Positions 42,389-52,598 are shown, numbered from the stretch's first letter. The stretch: 64,000 bases of DNA from Anaerolineae bacterium (GCA_022843385.1 JALHNT010000001.1:276362-340361); one strand, 5' to 3'. Program-made: numbers and translations. The notes: generated from the sequence alone by a model not told the origin.

Positions 42389-44137
42389 TTACTGACCGCG
42401 ATAGGTCTCGAAGTTCGCTACTTCGTTGGTGATGTAGAACGAACCCAGGCACCAGTCGTTGCCCCAGTGATACGCGCCGACGCCTTGAGCATCCGGACGG
42501 AAGCATTCACCGGCGACATACGGCTGGAACAGATCGCCCTGGATACGATGCACCAGGAAGACACCGCCGACATCTTCGACCAGAATCCGTTCCGCGTCCT
42601 TGTACATCTGGAGGCGGGCTGCCGGATCACCGACCATGACGTTGGCTTCGTTCACCAGACGGTCAAACTCGTCATTGCGCCACGAGTGACGACCAGTGGA
42701 AACCCACACGCCGAGCATGTTCGAGGGATCGAGGTAGTCCATGCCATAGCTGACCGCGCCAAACTGGATGGTGGTCGGACGCGCCAGAATCCCTTCCATG
42801 AAGGCGGCGAATTCCATGTTGTTGACGGTGATATTGACGTTCAGGCATTCGCTGATCGAGGCCGCCGAGGCCACCCACCAACTGGCACGCGCTTCAGTTT
42901 CGCCGCGCAGCTTCAGTTCCAGTTCGGGGAAGCCCGCGCCATCGGGATAGCCGCCTTCAGCCAGCAGCGCCTTAGCCGATTCACAATCGTAATTCTGATA
43001 CTGCTTCAGCACACCTTCGCCATCCGAAGCCGGGAAGCCCGGAGCCAGGAAGGAGTAGGCCGGCAAACCGAACTGCGAACCAATCACGTTCTCGACGATT
43101 GATTCACGATCCAGTGCCTTGGCGAACGCCTGCCGCACCTGGAGATTATCAAACGGCGCAGTGAAGGTGTCGAAGAACAGATAGTCCGTGCGGAAGTCGC
43201 CAAAGTTCGGGCGATAGTTGGCGCTCAACACTGGGTCAGCCGCCACCACTTCGAAGTCCGCCGGGCTGATATGGACATAGCTAATCTTGTCAATTTCGTG
43301 GTTCTGGAACGCCAGGAAGCTGCCGTTGAGCTGATCGCCATAGATGCCGATCATCTGGCGCAGGTAGGGCGGACGGAAGCCCTTATACGACGGGTTGGCT
43401 TCGAGCACCAGGCTGCTGCCGGCTTCGAATTCCTTCAGCATGAACGGGCCGGAGGACACGCTCAAGGCCGGGTCGATCACATAATTCGGGCCATGTTCGG
43501 CCAGCGCCTTGGCCTGAAGCGGCGGCCAGAAGTACACTGTGCCAGGCAGATATGGGCGCGGACCATTGGTCGAAATCTTCAGTGTCAGATCGTCAACCGC
43601 TTCCAGACCCACTTCTTCCGGGCTGACTTCGCCGGCAACGGCTTCCGACCAGTTCAGGATCGTCCCCTGCCACATCCATACGAAGTCGTAGGCATTGGCG
43701 GGATCGACCATGAAGCGGTAGCTGGCGACATAGTCAGCGGCGGTCAGCGGGGTACCATCGCTCCACACCTGTCCGGGGCGCAGCTTGAACGTCCACGACA
43801 AGCCATCTTCGGAAGGGGCCCAGCTTTCCGCCGCGCCCGGGATGAGGTTCAGGTTCTCATCTAGGTTGACCAGCGGATCGCTGAACAGGTCGAACAGGTT
43901 GGTATCACCGCAGATGCGCTGATAGACCGACACCACCGACGACAGCGACGTTTCAGTACGGCTGGAGTCGCAAATGGCACGCCATGTCTGCTGCTCATAG
44001 GGGGCAGCGTCGGCCGGCAGTGTGCGACCATACACATCCACATTGGCATCCTGAGCGCCGGTCAGGGGCAGCGCCACCGCTGCCAACCAGAGCATAATGG
44101 ACAAAAAGAACAATATTGTCGAAAACTTTCGATACAT
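42389..44137 (-). CDS. peptide ABC transporter substrate-binding protein (SBP family 5)
   Basis: A 582-residue secreted protein: signal peptide (ILFFLSIMLWLAAVALPLTGA), then the family 5 fold with LVNLDENLNLIPGAAESWAPS (in part), LSWTFKLRPGQVWSDGTPLTA (in part) and FDNLQVRQAFAKALDRESIV (in part RQAFAKALDR). It binds a peptide, opine or sugar-like solute outside the cell for the two permeases that follow. ATG 44137 has AAGGAGA 6 bases upstream. No lipobox is evident, so anchoring may be by an uncleaved signal. Confidence 0.93.
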   Translation of the reverse strand: MYRKFSTILFFLSIMLWLAAVALPLTGAQDANVDVYGRTLPADAAPYEQQTWRAICDSSRTETSLSSVVSVYQRICGDTNLFDLFSDPLVNLDENLNLIPGAAESWAPSEDGLSWTFKLRPGQVWSDGTPLTAADYVASYRFMVDPANAYDFVWMWQGTILNWSEAVAGEVSPEEVGLEAVDDLTLKISTNGPRPYLPGTVYFWPPLQAKALAEHGPNYVIDPALSVSSGPFMLKEFEAGSSLVLEANPSYKGFRPPYLRQMIGIYGDQLNGSFLAFQNHEIDKISYVHISPADFEVVAADPVLSANYRPNFGDFRTDYLFFDTFTAPFDNLQVRQAFAKALDRESIVENVIGSQFGLPAYSFLAPGFPASDGEGVLKQYQNYDCESAKALLAEGGYPDGAGFPELELKLRGETEARASWWVASAASISECLNVNITVNNMEFAAFMEGILARPTTIQFGAVSYGMDYLDPSNMLGVWVSTGRHSWRNDEFDRLVNEANVMVGDPAARLQMYKDAERILVEDVGGVFLVHRIQGDLFQPYVAGECFRPDAQGVGAYHWGNDWCLGSFYITNEVANFETYRGQ

Positions 44138-44359
44138 TAGCGTCTCCTTCTCTTTTTGGGGGTATTGAGTTGTCCCTGGCACAAATCAGCCGGAGCGACA
44201 ATATTACATCCGTGAAGGCAATCCAGCAAACTTATCGAATATTAAGGTCGGTTGGCTGGCCTGACCATCGGGTTGGGGCGCTCAAGTGCCTTCCGCATTT
44301 ATCCAGTGTTTCATGTATACTAAGCGCAATGCATTCACCGTTGGAGGGATAGGGGATTT

Positions 44360-44959
44360 ATGCTGCCTGAATTTATGCCAGGTTCGGATGACTTCTGGCA
44401 TGAGCCGGATTTCCTGCTGGCCGATCTGGTTTCTGGCTTCGTCAATAAAGGCGGGATGGAACTGGGCATTACCCTGTATGTACGAGGGTTGGTCGTCACC
44501 GGTAATCTGGTCAGCGAGGCCGAGTACCTGAGCGCCATCAGCACTATGTTCGCCAATCAAGCCAAGCGTTCGCTGGTCAACCCGACCCGGCAGGACTTGA
44601 AGAATGCCGATGAGGTTTTCGATTTCACCGGGCTGGCCGAGGATGTTGACCTGACCGAGTTGTATGGCGAACGTGACGATGAGTTTGATGACGAAGAAGA
44701 AGAGGAAGTCAGCCAGCCGCTGCCGACCGAATTCCCGTCCGAGGATGACCGTACCATGCCGACCATCCGCTATCTGCATCTGAAAGACCCATCGATCATT
44801 CAGCCACAGCCGGCGGTCAGCTTCCAGCATAACCAGGTGTCGATCCTGCGCCTCAAGCTCACTGCCATCGACGGTTGGATGATCGGCAAGGTGTCGCTGG
44901 AAGATGATGATGCGATGGATGGCTACCCACCGCCAGCTCCGAAGACTTTCCGCCATTAG
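44360..44959 (+). CDS. acidic protein with GvpU-like N-terminal half
   Basis: A 199-residue very acidic protein. Residues 15-70 (FLLADLVSGFVNKGGMELGI then TLYVRGLVVTGNLVSEAEYL) resemble the gas-vesicle accessory protein GvpU pattern: an amphipathic helix, then a beta strand with G.vv.G.L.s...y. A poly-acid stretch DDEFDDEEEEE lies near residue 110, and a beta-rich end follows. No other gvp gene is visible, so a gas-vesicle role is unlikely here. It abuts the next gene with no gap. Confidence 0.6.
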   Translation: MLPEFMPGSDDFWHEPDFLLADLVSGFVNKGGMELGITLYVRGLVVTGNLVSEAEYLSAISTMFANQAKRSLVNPTRQDLKNADEVFDFTGLAEDVDLTELYGERDDEFDDEEEEEVSQPLPTEFPSEDDRTMPTIRYLHLKDPSIIQPQPAVSFQHNQVSILRLKLTAIDGWMIGKVSLEDDDAMDGYPPPAPKTFRH

Positions 44960-45613
44960 ATGATTCGTTCACTGTTCCAATTCATCCGCTGGTTCTGGGG
45001 TCTGGCTCGCTGGGGACGGCTGCTGGCGTTGGCGCTCATCCTCTGGTTGTGGGTGGTGCTGGTGCTGGTGATCGTCATCGATGGCTATGGCCGGGTAGAC
45101 CGGGCGCAGCCGGCGGATGTCATCATTGTGCTGGGGGCCGGGCTGCGCCGCGATAACACCCCTGGTCCGGCGCTCTACCGCCGCACCGATCAGGCGGCGA
45201 AATTATGGCGCGAAGGTTATGCGCCGCATCTGCTCTGCACCGGTGGCCGCCCGATGAACCGGCTCCGCAGCGAAGCCGATGCCTGCGCCGAACTCCTGCG
45301 CGCTGCCGGCGTCCCGGCGGAAGCCATCAGCCTGGAAGAGAACAGCCGCAGCACCGAAGAGAACGCCATCCACAGCCGCGCCATCCTTCAGGCCAATGGC
45401 TGGCAGACCGCCATCATCGTCAGCGACGGCTATCACCTGTTCCGCGCCTATCGCCTCTTCCGCAACGAGGGGCTGCTGGTCGTCACCAGCCCGGCGGTTG
45501 ACCCACCTCTGAACATCTGGCTGCCGTCGCTCTCGCGTGAAGTGCTGGCTTTCCACTGGCAGCTCCTCAAGGAAGCCTTCAATCTCCCCGTGACCTACGT
45601 ACAGAGTCTGTAG
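44960..45613 (+). CDS. YdcF family (DUF218) protein
   Basis: A 217-residue protein: N-terminal membrane helix (LALALILWLWVVLVLVIVI in part), then DUF218: ADVIIVLGAGLRRDN, LLCTGGRPMNRLRSEAD (in part), EENSRSTEENAIHSR, AIIVSDGYHLFRAYRLF. The family includes SanA and ElyC, which act in envelope and peptidoglycan precursor metabolism. Start codon immediately follows the upstream stop (TAGATG), so the two are cotranslated. Confidence 0.9.
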   Translation: MIRSLFQFIRWFWGLARWGRLLALALILWLWVVLVLVIVIDGYGRVDRAQPADVIIVLGAGLRRDNTPGPALYRRTDQAAKLWREGYAPHLLCTGGRPMNRLRSEADACAELLRAAGVPAEAISLEENSRSTEENAIHSRAILQANGWQTAIIVSDGYHLFRAYRLFRNEGLLVVTSPAVDPPLNIWLPSLSREVLAFHWQLLKEAFNLPVTYVQSL

Positions 45614-45668
45614 GCCAGGCGTAGGGTTGGCGTGGTTTGGCTCTCATGCCACCCGTCAGTCTTTGTCG

Positions 45669-45674
45669 TATAAT
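45669..45674 (+). promoter_or_regulatory. -10 box for the macroglobulin gene
   Basis: TATAAT 39 bases before the ATG at 45713. I see no good -35 at the usual distance. Confidence 0.4.
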
Positions 45675-45712
45675 GAGGCTGAGGCTGTTCATCACGAATT
45701 GGGGGAGTTCAT

Positions 45713-48700
45713 ATGCGTCGTCAAGCCGCTTTATGGGTATTGCTGCTGCTGGCAGTGCTGACTGCTTCAACCTCTTCTGCTCAGGATCAACCCTTCACCA
45801 TCCCGCTGCGTGTCATCGACAGTGAACCGCTCTCCGGCGAGGAACTGACCGCCGGAGCCGATATTGTCCTGTATTTCAACCGTCCGGTGGATTGTAACAG
45901 TGCCCAGACCGCCTTCAGCCTTTCCCCATCCGTCCCGGGCGAGGTGAGCTGCGATTCCGCCGAGTCCTCGCTGCGCTTCACCCCATCCGCCGGCTATGCG
46001 CCTGGTGCGCTCTATACCGTGCGCCTGAACGCCGATCTGGTTGGCGAGGGCGGCTCGCGCCTGGTGGAGCCGTTCGCCCTGCAACTGAATGGACAGGGCT
46101 TCCTGCAAGTCTCGGATGTGCTGCCAGTGGATGGCACGGTTGATGTGGCCGCCGACTCGGCCATCACCGTCATCTTTAATCGCCCGGTGGTGCCGCTGGT
46201 CATCGCTGAAGAAGCCGCTGATCTGCCCAGCCCCATCACATTGCAACCAGCCGTCGAAGGATCGGGCGAGTGGCTGAACACCTCGATCTACATCTTCCGT
46301 CCGACAGTGGCGCTGGCTGGTGGGACGCAGTACACCGTCCGCGTCAATCCCGATTTGCAGGCAGTGGATGGAGCGCGGCTGCAAACGCCGTTCGCCTGGT
46401 CGTTCACCACTTCAGCGCCGTCGGTGGTCGAGGTGCTGCCCGAAGCCAGTGCCACTGGCGTGCGCCTGAGCGATATGATTCAGATGACCTTCAACCAGCC
46501 GATGGATCATGCCAGCGTCGAAGCCAGCTTTGCCCTGTTGCCCTCTGGCGGCGCGCCAGTCTCCGGTCAATTTGAGTGGGCCGAGGACAGTACCGGCTTC
46601 GGCTTCCAACCAGATGACCTGCTGCAACTGGATACGGTGTATGTCGCCCGTCTGAACCCCGGCGCGGTCTCGCTCGGTGGTGGTGCGCCGCTGGAGAACG
46701 CGCCCGAATGGAGCTTCGCCACTATCCCGCCGCCCTCGGTCATCTACACCGATCCCGGCGATGGGGCTGCCGAAGTCCTGACCTACAGCAATCTGGCGAT
46801 TTACTTCGCCTCGCCGATGGATGTCGATACCCTGGCTGACCGGGTGACGATTGACCCGCCGCCCTCGGTCACTCCCTATTTCTATTACAGCGATTATAAC
46901 CTCAGCTACCAGATCAACTTCCCGATGCAGCCCAGCACCACCTACACCATCACGCTGGAGCCGGGCATGGCCGACATTTATGGTAATGTCATCAGCCAGG
47001 CGCGCACTTTCCGTTTCACCACCGGCGCGCTCGACCCCAGCATCACGTTGCAAACCCAGGGAACAGTGGGCTTCTACAACGCCAACAACACCCCAACCCG
47101 CTTGTATCTGATTCACCGCAATGTCAGCCGCCTCGATTTTCAGTTGTATCAGGCGCAGCCGAGCGATTTCGTCACTGCTGTTGCAGCCGATCGTTACGAC
47201 CCGACCACTTACCTGGGCGATGTCGCTGTTTTCCAGGGCGATGTTCCGCTGCTGCGTTCCTGGCAAATTGCTGTTGAGAATGATCTGAATCAGGATTACT
47301 ACCAACTGGTGCCGTTTTCAACCCGCAGCGCCGCCGTCGATTGCGCGGGTGCGCCGACCAGCCGCTTGCAGGTGGGCGACATCGCTATCGTCACCAGTGA
47401 TCCCGACCCGGTGCGCGCCCGCGCCGCTGCCCCGGATGGCGAGGTGCTGGCCCAACTCTACCGCGATTATCAGATGCCGATCATCGGTGGGCCGCTGTGC
47501 GCCAACGGCCTGGTGTGGTGGCAGGTGCGGCTGCGCGATGAGCGTGAAGCCTGGGTGGCCGAGGCCATCAGCAGCGACGAATACCTGCTTGATGTCCGCA
47601 TCCCGTCGCAGACCACTCCAATAGAGGTGACCGGCAGCAGCGATGAAGCCCTGCCGCCGGGGGTTTACCTGCTGCGTGCGAACTCGCCCGAAACAGAGGA
47701 GCGCACCTACGAACCCAGCGCCCACGTCCTGGTAGTGGCGACAGTCAACCTGACGATGAAAGCCTCGGTCAATGGTGCTGTCATCTGGGCGACCGATGTG
47801 CAGACGGGCCAGCCGTTGAGTGGTGTGACGGTGGCGCTCTATAACACCGAGTCGGATGTGCCAGTAACCGGTGTGACCGATGCCGAAGGTCTGATCCAGT
47901 TGGATTTCCCCGCGACCATGCGCCAACCGGATCTGTACGCCCCGCTGGTCGCTGTCGCCCAGGTGGATGGCGCATTCGCTGGTATGACCTATAACAACTG
48001 GTCAGATGGAATCGAACCCTATCAGTTCGATGTGCCGTCCAACTACTTCCCGGAAGTGTATCGCTCGTATGTCTACAGCGATCGCGCCATCTACCGCCCC
48101 GGTCAACCGGTTTACTTTCGTGGCATCATCCGGATGCAGGACGACGCCGCTCTGCTCCCGCCTGATTTCACCGCCATCCCGGTTCAGATCACCAACGACC
48201 GGGGCGAGACCGTCTATGACGAGACCCTGTCATTGACTCGTTTCGGCACCTTCAGCGGCACCTTTACGCTGGCCGAAGATGCCTCATTGGGGGGCTACTT
48301 CCTGCAAACCAAGCTGCCCTCGCTCGACCCGGAAAACAGCTTCCAGTCAACCGGCTATCTGAACTTCAACGTGGCCGAGTTCCGCCTGCCGGAATTCCAG
48401 ATCATTGCCACCCCGGAAGCCAGCCAGGTCGCTGATGGCGATACCATCCGCGTCACGGTCGAGAGCCGCTACTTCTTCGGTGGGCCGGTCAACAACGCTG
48501 ATGTGAACTATGTCGTCTATCGCCAGCCCTATGACTTCCAGTACGACGGCCCCGGCTTCTACAGCTTCTTCGATTATAACGACCCGAACTTCTACCCGAC
48601 GTACTATTTCCCTGACTACTACGGCGAGTCGATCATGGATGGCAGCGGCACGACCGATGCCCAGGGCAACCTGACCATCCAAATCCCGGCCTCGCTGGAA

Positions 48701-51700
48701 GACGTCAGCCGCAGCCAGATGTTCACCATCGAAGCCACCATCACCGACGAGAGTCAGCAGGTCGTCGCCGGACGGACATCGGTCATCGTCCACCAGAGCC
48801 AGGTCTATGTCGGCCTGCGTCCTGAATCCTACGTCGTGACTGCTGGCAGCGACGCCACCATCAACCTGCTGGCCGTCGATTGGGAGAGCCAGCCAGTAGC
48901 CAATCAGGAGATCGCGGTCGAAGTCACCGAACGTCGCTGGTCGAATGTGCAGAAGCAGGATGAATCCGGCCGCACCACCTGGGAGTGGACGGTGGAAGAC
49001 ATCCCGGTGACGACAGGCAGCGCCACCAGCGGGAATGATGGGCAGGCCGATTTCACGTTCACCCCGCCCAACGGCGGCATCTTCATGGTCAAAATCCGCG
49101 CCCGCGATGCCGAAGGCGGCGAGGCGGTGGCCTCCAACACCATCTGGGTCGCCGGCAGCGAGTATGTCTCGTGGCGGCAGGACAACAGCAACCGCATTGA
49201 TCTGGTGGCCGATCAGCAGAATTATGCCATCGGCGACACCGCCGACATCCTGATTACTTCGCCCTTCCAGGGCAGCGCCGAAGCCTTGATTACGGTGGAA
49301 CGGGGGAAGGTGATCCAGACCGAGCGCCTGACCCTGACCAGCAACTCCTACCTCTACCGCCTGCCGATCACCGAGGACTTCGCCCCCAACGTCTTCGTCA
49401 GCGTGATGATCGTCAAGGGGGTGGACGCCAACAATCCGGTGGCCGCCTTCCGCATGGGGCTGGTCAAGCTGGCGGTGGATAACAGCCGCAAGGTCGTCAA
49501 CATCGCCATCACGCCTGACCAGGAACAGGCTGGGCCGGGCGATACCATCACCTATACCGTCGCCACCACCGACTACGCCGGCAATCCGGTGGCGGCGGAA
49601 GTCGGCGTCAGCCTGACCGATCTGGCGTCGCTGTCGCTGGCCGAACCCAACAGCGGACCGCTGCTCGACTTCTATTATGGGCAGCTCGCGCTCTCAATTC
49701 GTACTTCCACGCCGCTGACCATCAACGTCGATGCCATCACCCAGTATGTGCAGGATGTCATCAAGGGCGGCGGTGGGGGCGGTGGGGGTGGATTCGGCAT
49801 CACCGAGGTTCGTGAGGAATTCATCGACACCGCCTACTGGAATGCCACCCTGACTACTGGTGAGAACGGTCAGGCCACCTTCAGCGTCACCCTGCCGGAT
49901 AACCTGACGACCTGGCGCTTGGATGCGCGCGCCGTGACGGTGGGCGATGACGGCAACACCCTGGTCGGGCAGGATACCTTCGACCTCATCAGCACCCGCC
50001 CGCTGCTCATCCGTCCGGTGACGCCGCGCTTCTTCGTCCTGGGTGACCAGACCACCGTCGCGGCGGTCGTGAATAACAACACCGGTGCCGAACTGAACGT
50101 CGAAGTCACGGTGCAGGGCAGCGGCCTGATCTTCAGCACCGACACCTCGCAGGCCTTCACCATCCCCTCCGGCGGACGGCAGCGCGTCGAATGGCCGGTG
50201 ACGGTGGCCGATGTCGATACGGTTGATCTGACCTTCTTCGCCGAGGGCGGTGCCTTCAGCGATGCCACCAAGCCGACGCTGGGGCAGGGCGATGACCGCC
50301 TGCTGCCGGTCTATCGCTATCTCGCGCCGGAGACCGTCGGCACCGCCGGGCTGCTCTCCGAAGCCGGGACGATCAACGAAGTGGTGGCGCTGCCACGCCG
50401 CTTCCAGACCACGCAGGGCAGCCTGACGCTACGGCTCGATCAATCGCTGGCGGCCACCACCCTCGATGGGCTGGAGTATCTGCGGAACTTCGAGCATCAG
50501 TGCATCGAACAGACCGTCAGCCGCTTCCTGCCCAACATCATGACCTTCCGCGCCCTCAATCAGCTCGGCGTCGCCGACGCGGTGCTGCGGCAGCAGCTCG
50601 AAGCCGCCGTCAACTTCGCTGCTCAACGCCTCTATGCCCAGCAGAAACCGGATGGCGGTTGGGGCTGGTTCGTCCAGGAGCCGAGCGATCCGATGACGAC
50701 CGCTTATGCCCTGATCGGTCTGGCGGAAGCCCGCGCGGAAGGTTTCCCGATTGCCGACCGGGTGATCGCCAATGCCCGGGATTACCTGCAAACCCAGTTC
50801 ATCGTGCCAGACCTGAGCGCCGAAACCTGGCGACTCAACCGGCAGGTCTTCATCCTCTACGCCTTAGCTCGTTCCGGTGCGCCCGATGTCGCGCGGACGG
50901 CCAACCTGTACGACGCCCGCGAACGGCTCGATCTGTATGCCAAAGCTCTGCTGGCGCTGACCTTCAACCTGATTGATCCTGCCTCTACCGAACGAAGCAA
51001 TACGCTGCTCTCCGATCTGTTCAACAGCGCCGTCCTCAGCGCCACCGGCGCATCGTGGCAGGAAACCACGCGGGATTACTGGAACTGGAACACCGATACC
51101 CGCACCACCGCCATCGTCCTCTCCGCCCTGGTCAAACTCGCGCCGCAAAATGATCTGCTGCCCGGCGCTGTTCGCTGGCTGATGAGCGCCCGCACCGCCG
51201 ATGCCTGGGAGACGACCCAGGAGACGGCCTGGGCCATCATGGCTCTGACCGACTGGATGGCCGTCAGTGGCGAACTCGATCCGGCTTATGATTTCAGTGC
51301 CACGCTCAACGGCGACTCGCTGGCGCAGGGGACGGCCAGTGCCGACACAGTGCAGGAGTCGCAGCAGGTCGTCATCCCGCTGGCCGATCTGGCGCGCAGC
51401 AACGATCTGCTGATCGACCGGAGCGCTGGTGCCGGCAACCTATACTACACCGCCCATCTGACGGTGGCGCTGCCGGTGGACGAGATCGAACCCCTCAGCC
51501 GGGGCATCAGCCTGGAGCGCCGCTATCTCAACCGGGCCGGCGAGACCGTGACTGAAGCCCGCGTCGGCGAGGTGATCCAGGTGCGGCTGACCGTCATCGC
51601 CCCCAATGATCTGAACTACGTCGTCATCACCGATCCGCTGCCCGCCGGAACGGAAGGCATCAACCCGGAATTGCTGACCGAGCAGCAGTTGGGGACGCAG

Positions 51701-51958
51701 CCGCAGCTCGACTCGTCTGATCCGTTGAGCCAGGGATGGGGCTGGTGGTTCTTCAGCAACATCGACTTCCGCGACCAGCAGGTGAATCTGTACTCGACTT
51801 ATCTGCCGGCTGGCACCTACGAATATGTCTACAGCATCCGTGCCACCCTGCCGGGGGTCTACAACGTCATCCCACCCACCGGCGGCGAGTTCTACTTCCC
51901 GGAGGTCTATGGGCGCGGCGCGGGCAGTCTGTTCACCGTGCTGCCGCTGGACGAATAA
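45713..51958 (+). CDS. alpha-2-macroglobulin family protein with thioester
   Basis: A 2081-residue exported protein. After a signal peptide (residues 1-23, ending TSSAQ) come about four bacterial Ig-like (Big_5) repeats (residues ~25-445; each with a pattern like VDVAADSAITVIFNRPV), an SH3-like region (~545-630), then macroglobulin MG domains, a glycine run near 1355 (bait-like region), the A2M core (AYWNATLTTGENGQATFSV in part), and the thioester motif C1597-I-E-Q1600 in a helical TED domain (GGWGWFVQEPSDPMTTAYAL in part). Bacterial macroglobulins trap proteases at the cell surface. It lacks a lipobox; no penicillin-binding protein gene (pbpC), a frequent neighbour, is adjacent. Confidence 0.93.
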   Translation: MRRQAALWVLLLLAVLTASTSSAQDQPFTIPLRVIDSEPLSGEELTAGADIVLYFNRPVDCNSAQTAFSLSPSVPGEVSCDSAESSLRFTPSAGYAPGALYTVRLNADLVGEGGSRLVEPFALQLNGQGFLQVSDVLPVDGTVDVAADSAITVIFNRPVVPLVIAEEAADLPSPITLQPAVEGSGEWLNTSIYIFRPTVALAGGTQYTVRVNPDLQAVDGARLQTPFAWSFTTSAPSVVEVLPEASATGVRLSDMIQMTFNQPMDHASVEASFALLPSGGAPVSGQFEWAEDSTGFGFQPDDLLQLDTVYVARLNPGAVSLGGGAPLENAPEWSFATIPPPSVIYTDPGDGAAEVLTYSNLAIYFASPMDVDTLADRVTIDPPPSVTPYFYYSDYNLSYQINFPMQPSTTYTITLEPGMADIYGNVISQARTFRFTTGALDPSITLQTQGTVGFYNANNTPTRLYLIHRNVSRLDFQLYQAQPSDFVTAVAADRYDPTTYLGDVAVFQGDVPLLRSWQIAVENDLNQDYYQLVPFSTRSAAVDCAGAPTSRLQVGDIAIVTSDPDPVRARAAAPDGEVLAQLYRDYQMPIIGGPLCANGLVWWQVRLRDEREAWVAEAISSDEYLLDVRIPSQTTPIEVTGSSDEALPPGVYLLRANSPETEERTYEPSAHVLVVATVNLTMKASVNGAVIWATDVQTGQPLSGVTVALYNTESDVPVTGVTDAEGLIQLDFPATMRQPDLYAPLVAVAQVDGAFAGMTYNNWSDGIEPYQFDVPSNYFPEVYRSYVYSDRAIYRPGQPVYFRGIIRMQDDAALLPPDFTAIPVQITNDRGETVYDETLSLTRFGTFSGTFTLAEDASLGGYFLQTKLPSLDPENSFQSTGYLNFNVAEFRLPEFQIIATPEASQVADGDTIRVTVESRYFFGGPVNNADVNYVVYRQPYDFQYDGPGFYSFFDYNDPNFYPTYYFPDYYGESIMDGSGTTDAQGNLTIQIPASLEDVSRSQMFTIEATITDESQQVVAGRTSVIVHQSQVYVGLRPESYVVTAGSDATINLLAVDWESQPVANQEIAVEVTERRWSNVQKQDESGRTTWEWTVEDIPVTTGSATSGNDGQADFTFTPPNGGIFMVKIRARDAEGGEAVASNTIWVAGSEYVSWRQDNSNRIDLVADQQNYAIGDTADILITSPFQGSAEALITVERGKVIQTERLTLTSNSYLYRLPITEDFAPNVFVSVMIVKGVDANNPVAAFRMGLVKLAVDNSRKVVNIAITPDQEQAGPGDTITYTVATTDYAGNPVAAEVGVSLTDLASLSLAEPNSGPLLDFYYGQLALSIRTSTPLTINVDAITQYVQDVIKGGGGGGGGGFGITEVREEFIDTAYWNATLTTGENGQATFSVTLPDNLTTWRLDARAVTVGDDGNTLVGQDTFDLISTRPLLIRPVTPRFFVLGDQTTVAAVVNNNTGAELNVEVTVQGSGLIFSTDTSQAFTIPSGGRQRVEWPVTVADVDTVDLTFFAEGGAFSDATKPTLGQGDDRLLPVYRYLAPETVGTAGLLSEAGTINEVVALPRRFQTTQGSLTLRLDQSLAATTLDGLEYLRNFEHQCIEQTVSRFLPNIMTFRALNQLGVADAVLRQQLEAAVNFAAQRLYAQQKPDGGWGWFVQEPSDPMTTAYALIGLAEARAEGFPIADRVIANARDYLQTQFIVPDLSAETWRLNRQVFILYALARSGAPDVARTANLYDARERLDLYAKALLALTFNLIDPASTERSNTLLSDLFNSAVLSATGASWQETTRDYWNWNTDTRTTAIVLSALVKLAPQNDLLPGAVRWLMSARTADAWETTQETAWAIMALTDWMAVSGELDPAYDFSATLNGDSLAQGTASADTVQESQQVVIPLADLARSNDLLIDRSAGAGNLYYTAHLTVALPVDEIEPLSRGISLERRYLNRAGETVTEARVGEVIQVRLTVIAPNDLNYVVITDPLPAGTEGINPELLTEQQLGTQPQLDSSDPLSQGWGWWFFSNIDFRDQQVNLYSTYLPAGTYEYVYSIRATLPGVYNVIPPTGGEFYFPEVYGRGAGSLFTVLPLDE

Positions 51959-51986
51959 GTCGGGTGTTCAGGCAGTAAAGTCGGTT

Positions 51987-52014
51987 GTAGGGGCGGTTCG
52001 CCAACCGCCTCTAC
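51987..52014. repeat. hairpin repeat after the macroglobulin gene
   Basis: GTAGGGGCGGTT / AACCGCCTCTAC with a CGCC loop (one G-T pair). It may end the transcript, though no T-run follows. The form is that of a common dispersed palindrome. Confidence 0.6.
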
Positions 52015-52034
52015 CCGACGATTTGCGTTCGCAT

Positions 52035-52136
52035 GACTCGGCGCTAACTATTTTGCGGGAGCGGATAGGTTAAGGCTGTCGGCGCAGGGGTAGAGAAGGG
52101 CTGGGAAAAATCGGGGTTGAGGGAGCGCAAATCGGC
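52035..52136 (+). repeat. 100-bp dispersed repeat, direct copy
   Basis: GACTCGGCGCTAACT ... GGTTAAGGCTGTCGG ... CTGGGAAAAATCGGGGTTGAG ... (parts). The same sequence, about 80 percent alike by eye, occurs inverted at 63018-63117. No reading frame or terminal transposase signal is visible. Confidence 0.8.
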
Positions 52137-52172
52137 GGATGCGAACAGTTGCCCCAGCAAGGCGCGAGAGCA

Positions 52173-52598
52173 TCAGGCGCGATCTGATGAACAGGGATAG
52201 CGACCCAGTGGCATTAAGATCGCTCGTTCATCCAACCGTTCGGGTTCGTTCAGGCGGAGGACAAACACGGTGGCCTGTCCCTCGGGAGTCAAAGGCACGA
52301 TTTCAAAACCACTCAGATCAAAATGGTCGTTCCAGATATGCTGACGGGGATGAAACAGAAAGGTCGGCTGATGGGTGAGTGGATCAGCCGCCGCAATGTT
52401 GCTGCCTTTGTACAGATTGCAGCGGACGCAACTGAGAGCCAGGTTACTGATTGCTGTCTGGCCGCCGTGCGACTCGGCCACAATATGTTCGCTGTGAAAG
52501 GTCGCATCGCTGTCATCCTGGCTGAGTCGGCAGTATTCGCAGCAGCCCTGCGCGAGTGCCATGATCTGCCGGCGGAATTCAGCCGGGATATAGGTCAC
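52173..52598 (-). CDS. HNH endonuclease, second small-protein/HNH pair
   Basis: A 141-residue HNH protein: CEYCRLSQDD, TFHSEHIVAESHGG (catalytic His region), NLALSCVRCNLYKGSNIAAAD (in part), then FHPRQHIWNDHFDLSG. It is homologous to 16708-17127 (shared CEYC, HI, NLA..C..CN..KG..IA, W..HF). The start overlaps the small gene by 4 bases, the same arrangement as the first pair. Metal and DNA cleavage are expected from the motif; the target is unknown. Confidence 0.88.
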   Translation of the reverse strand: MTYIPAEFRRQIMALAQGCCEYCRLSQDDSDATFHSEHIVAESHGGQTAISNLALSCVRCNLYKGSNIAAADPLTHQPTFLFHPRQHIWNDHFDLSGFEIVPLTPEGQATVFVLRLNEPERLDERAILMPLGRYPCSSDRA

